A model generated the notes under the pieces. It was given only the letters and a program-made list of their open reading frames with translations. It did no database searches and was not told the DNA's origin. A stretch of 64,000 nucleotides of DNA. Origin: Semisulcospira habei. Its lineage: Eukaryota > Mollusca > Gastropoda > Semisulcospiridae. Position 1 is the first letter of the stretch; each line of letters starts with the position of its first letter. The translations under genes and the position numbers were made by a program. The stretch spans positions 20,564,978 to 20,628,977 of the forward strand of contig BTPG01000004.1 in NCBI GenBank assembly GCA_036245525.1. Reading direction: 5' to 3'. Positions 61,216 to 64,000 of the stretch are shown one piece after another.

Positions 61216-61506
61216 ACCGTGTACAGATTGTAGGAGATCGACCAAATTTGATAGGCCAAAGTCAGACCAACTTGAACATGGTGCCTTGGCTGTGAAAGCT
61301 GAAGGGCAGTGCAAGATTAACCTTGCGCCTCTGCATTACCCCGGAGCTGTCATGGCCGACCCGAATCTAAAGCAATTGACTCTTGAAGATAAACAGGTAA
61401 GAAGATTGTTTCAGCTAGGTTGTTTCACACACTGCGTCAAGTGGTCGGAATGTCAAAATATGGGAGTCGTCCTCTGAATACTACATTACAGGTTTCAAGA
61501 GCGACT

Positions 61507-61590
61507 GACTATGACAATTCAAGGGTGGTGCCAGAATGGCTTGGCGCCTATAGGCGCCAAGCCATTCTGGCACCAGCCTTGAACTACCTG
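61507..61590. repeat. Family A palindrome
   Basis: Centre GGCGCCTATAGGCGCC; outer arms more diverged than in other copies. Confidence 0.9.
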
Positions 61591-62199
61591 TTACAGTCAA
61601 ACCATATCTTGCGTTGAATCATGACTGAATTTGTTAATAAACACACGCAACAAGAAAAAGGCGTAGGATAATGAAAACACATGTTCGCCATTACACGGTT
61701 GACTAGGTCCAGTGTAAATTTGAAACTTGATGTTTCTTTAGAAGGCCGCGTTCATTACGAAAACATCTGGTGGTGTGAAAACACCATAGGAGCACAGATA
61801 ATAATTGCAGGGTTAGAAGAAATCTGTCGATGATTTTGTTTCGATTTTGTTAAGGTTTTCTAAGAAGAAACCCCACTGAAAACAATCTCCAGTAATCGAG
61901 TCCAATCCAAGTCCACGTAAAGCGCAATAACTTCCATTGTAAAATGCTCGTGGGGCTCGATTGCGGAGGAGAAGAGGAAAGGGAGAAGAGAGAAAAAATA
62001 AAAGAAGAGAGGCTTGGCAATATTCACACGAAGCAGTCAGTGAAGAGATGGACTCTTCAGCTGACGGCGGAAAGATTGGACATTTTCGACATTGTGCAAG
62101 GTATCAGGAAGGCTGTTCCAGAAGATCTGGGAAGTAATTTATTTATCGAGTTCAATACTTATTATTTATTGACTTATGTGATCACCCTTTTCATTTTCA

Positions 62200-62200
62200 T

Positions 62201-62243
<43 letters not shown>

Positions 62244-62247
62244 TTAG
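62200..62247. repeat. (TTTA)n microsatellite
   Basis: Tetranucleotide run. Confidence 0.95.
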
Positions 62248-62302
62248 TATTCTTTTATTTTTTGGCAAACAAATATTAACATGCGAATATGTGACACTTA
62301 CG

Positions 62303-62674
62303 TCACGATAACGACATATCTGTCATACAAATATTAGAACCCACTGAAAGAGACGTGACCTTGACTTCGACCTTAACCTTGACAGGACGTCGGCGGCAGA
62401 GCCATGGAGGCAAAGCCTCCTTCACCTCGCTCCTGAATTTCTTCCCGGCGATGCAGTAGAGCAAGAAGTTGACAGCGTGGTTGGTGTAAGTCAGGCTGTT
62501 GAGCACTGTTCGCACCAGCTGGTAGCTGGCCTTGTCAAGGACGGTCACCGGCACCCAGCAATACCGCTCCACCACGATAATGACGGCCATGGGTGCGATG
62601 CAGACAAGAAAGATGAAGGTCACCAGTAGCAACATCAAGGTCATCTGGTGCATGAACGAAAGACCATTCGGACT
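62303..62674 (-). CDS. Rhodopsin-like GPCR, last coding exon (TM6-TM7 and tail)
   Basis: The frame after a TTCAG acceptor (exon start 62674, phase 0) gives 123 aa. MTLMLLLVTFIFLVCIAPMA is TM6 with a C-I-A-P variant of the CWxP motif. TM7 runs through NSLTYTNHAVNFLLYCIAGK, where NFLLY replaces NPxxY, followed by the helix-8 segment KKFRSEVKEAL and a basic tail ending at 62303. The NFLLYC form of TM7 is common in peptide (FMRFamide/myosuppressin-like) receptors, so a neuropeptide receptor is likely, but the ligand cannot be read. Earlier exons lie to the right, outside or unrecognised in this window. Confidence 0.75.
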   Translation of the reverse strand, partial: SPNGLSFMHQMTLMLLLVTFIFLVCIAPMAVIIVVERYCWVPVTVLDKASYQLVRTVLNSLTYTNHAVNFLLYCIAGKKFRSEVKEALPPWLCRRRPVKVKVEVKVTSLSVGSNICMTDMSLS

Positions 62675-62817
62675 CTGAACCAAATCAGTACATACGGGCA
62701 GGACTGTGGTTAGCATTTTAATTTAAAAACACGACAGCTTTGATATAAATTGTACCTTTCTTTGCACCAAGTTATAACCCCTTGATTGCCGGGATACAGC
62801 CAGAAGTGGGGCCCAAC

Positions 62818-62884
62818 TGCAAGAGGAATAGAACCTCATGAGCCCCCGCGACTGCGGTGGCTCATGAGGTTCTATGCATCTTGC
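62818..62884. repeat. Family B palindrome
   Basis: Flanked by TAACCCCTTGATTGCCGGGA on the left and GGTGGGGTTACA on the right, remains of unit ends. Confidence 0.9.
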
Positions 62885-62949
62885 TTGCCTTATTGTGTAT
62901 CCGTGTTCGTTGGAACGGTGGGGTTACATGCTTAGATTAACGATTGTTT

Positions 62950-63640
62950 TTGTCGCGCTTTTAAAGTGCATGACTGTACTTTTCTGCTGGGTCTCCCGTG
63001 CTTCTTCGCCCCATGTAGACTGAAGAAGGCTATAAGACAACGCGGAGATAAATACCGCCGAGAATGATATATCATATGCAACATCATCGGAATCATCGGA
63101 AACACTGAAGTGCTTCCAAGATCTGCGCCCGCGGCGGCTTAACCCGGAATCGCGTCCCAGGCTTCGGCGCTCACCGCGGCGGCACTCCTACTCGTCTCGG
63201 CTTGGCTTTTGGAAGGCTGTTGCGGAGACGGTCCTTTATCGGCCCGACACTCCAGCGCCATCCCGTTTCAGGGCTGGTTGATGATTCCGACGATTCCGCT
63301 GATGTCGCATTTCTTTTGCTTGTCCATATTCCTGTATGTGCTGATTTGATTCAGTGTCAGATTTAAAGCTCGAGCTGAGGGTTTAAAAAATGAAAACTTT
63401 TGATAATCCCGCCAGGGGTAACTGAACACGTCCGTCAGATTCAACAACAAATGATAATAAACCCACATACATTAATACATGTAGGCTATATTATTGGTAT
63501 TGATGACCCAGCCGGAATCGGAAAGCTTATGAACAGACCTACTGTGTAACTATGCATTCTTATATATGTCAATGTCACCTGGCGTTCTCTCTCGGTCAGT
63601 CTGGAGTGAGTGAGGGGGGAGAAGGAGGAGGGCAGGGAGG
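62950..63640. other. Intergenic or intronic DNA upstream of the GPCR exon; no exon recognised
   Basis: A GC-rich patch at 63120-63250, no supported coding exon. Confidence 0.4.
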
Positions 63641-63643
63641 AGG

Positions 63644-63677
<34 letters not shown>
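63641..63677. repeat. (GTT)n microsatellite
   Basis: Trinucleotide run. Confidence 0.95.
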
Positions 63678-63787
63678 GCCCTCCGCGTAGACGTTGCGTG
63701 AGTGAAAAGATCGGGAAGATCGAATCTGTAACGATACTCAGGTGTTTAATCCCGTCACTGCCGGGACAATGCAAACATCACGCAAGT

Positions 63788-63853
63788 GCAAAAGACATAG
63801 GTCCTCATGAGCCCCCGCAGTCGCGATGGCTCATGAGGATCTATGCATCTTGC
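63788..63853. repeat. Family B palindrome
   Basis: Arms GCAAAAGACATAGGTCCTCATG and partner. Another copy starts at 63952 and runs off the window. Confidence 0.9.
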
Positions 63854-64000
63854 TGACACAAGTTTGATTCCACATTTCTTGGACGGTTGGGGCTCTGTCA
63901 ATTTTCCAAATTTTTAACCCCTTTACAACACAAGAAGTAATCCCCAAAACACAAGAGGCATAGATCCTCATTCCCCGCAGTTAAAAATTTAGGGCATCTT

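Noticed and set aside
34281..63853. Regular palindromic repeats considered as a CRISPR-like array
   Set aside because: Spacing is irregular (hundreds to thousands of bp), the genome is eukaryotic, and copies sit in TTAA-bounded MITE units.

Overview
The window is animal nuclear DNA, most likely from a gastropod or related mollusc. It has spliced genes with GT-AG introns, molluscan-type SINE and LINE debris, many microsatellites and one assembly gap (49817-50168). The species call is inference. Two host genes can be read: a complete nine-exon L-2-hydroxyglutarate dehydrogenase gene (L2HGDH, minus strand, 45874 down to 22746; the exons add up to 463 codons plus stop) and the last exon of a rhodopsin-like GPCR (62303-62674, minus). 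Almost everything else is mobile DNA.

Layout. 1-5405: the 5' part of a decayed DIRS-like tyrosine-recombinase retrotransposon (minus strand; gag, RT/RNase H, internal GC-rich repeats), with a SINE inserted in its RT. 6056-22153: an apparently intact 16,098-bp Polinton/Maverick, bounded by identical 243-bp terminal inverted repeats that begin AG, and by a 6-bp target duplication TGTGCA. It carries 15 open genes: protein-primed DNA polymerase B, retroviral-type integrase, A32/FtsK-like packaging ATPase, a probable double-jelly-roll major capsid protein, and eleven further proteins, several with membrane segments. I find no adenovirus-type maturation protease. 22746-45874: L2HGDH. Its last intron (22942-32199) holds an ISL2EU-type DNA transposon that encodes a spliced THAP-DDE transposase and a spliced SWIM-YqaJ nuclease on opposite strands, with interlocked exons. 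Its second intron (36283-44742) holds a second DIRS element (36492-43340) with inverted terminal repeats and an internal complementary region. 45.9-64 kb: intergenic DNA dense in short foldback elements, two 5'-truncated LINE copies with target duplications, SINE fragments and simple repeats.

The most unusual small-scale feature is the set of near-perfect 60-95-bp palindromes. Family A has a GGCGCC centre and arms ending in TTGAACTATC. Family B has a GAGCCCC..GGGGCTC centre and arms ending in CAAGAGGCA. Many copies sit in the middle of ~215-bp units bounded by TTAA, and family A lies in at least two different kinds of unit. Some copies are split by later insertions, which gives a readable order of events.

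In the Polinton, plus-strand capsid, ATPase and polymerase genes alternate with minus-strand genes. Most genes are packed end to end, and nearly all start codons sit directly behind an A/T-rich TATAAAA- or AATAAAA-like stretch. The upstream region of its leftmost gene contains a perfect three-unit heat-shock-element-like motif. Open frames, matching termini and an intact target duplication together suggest a recent insertion.
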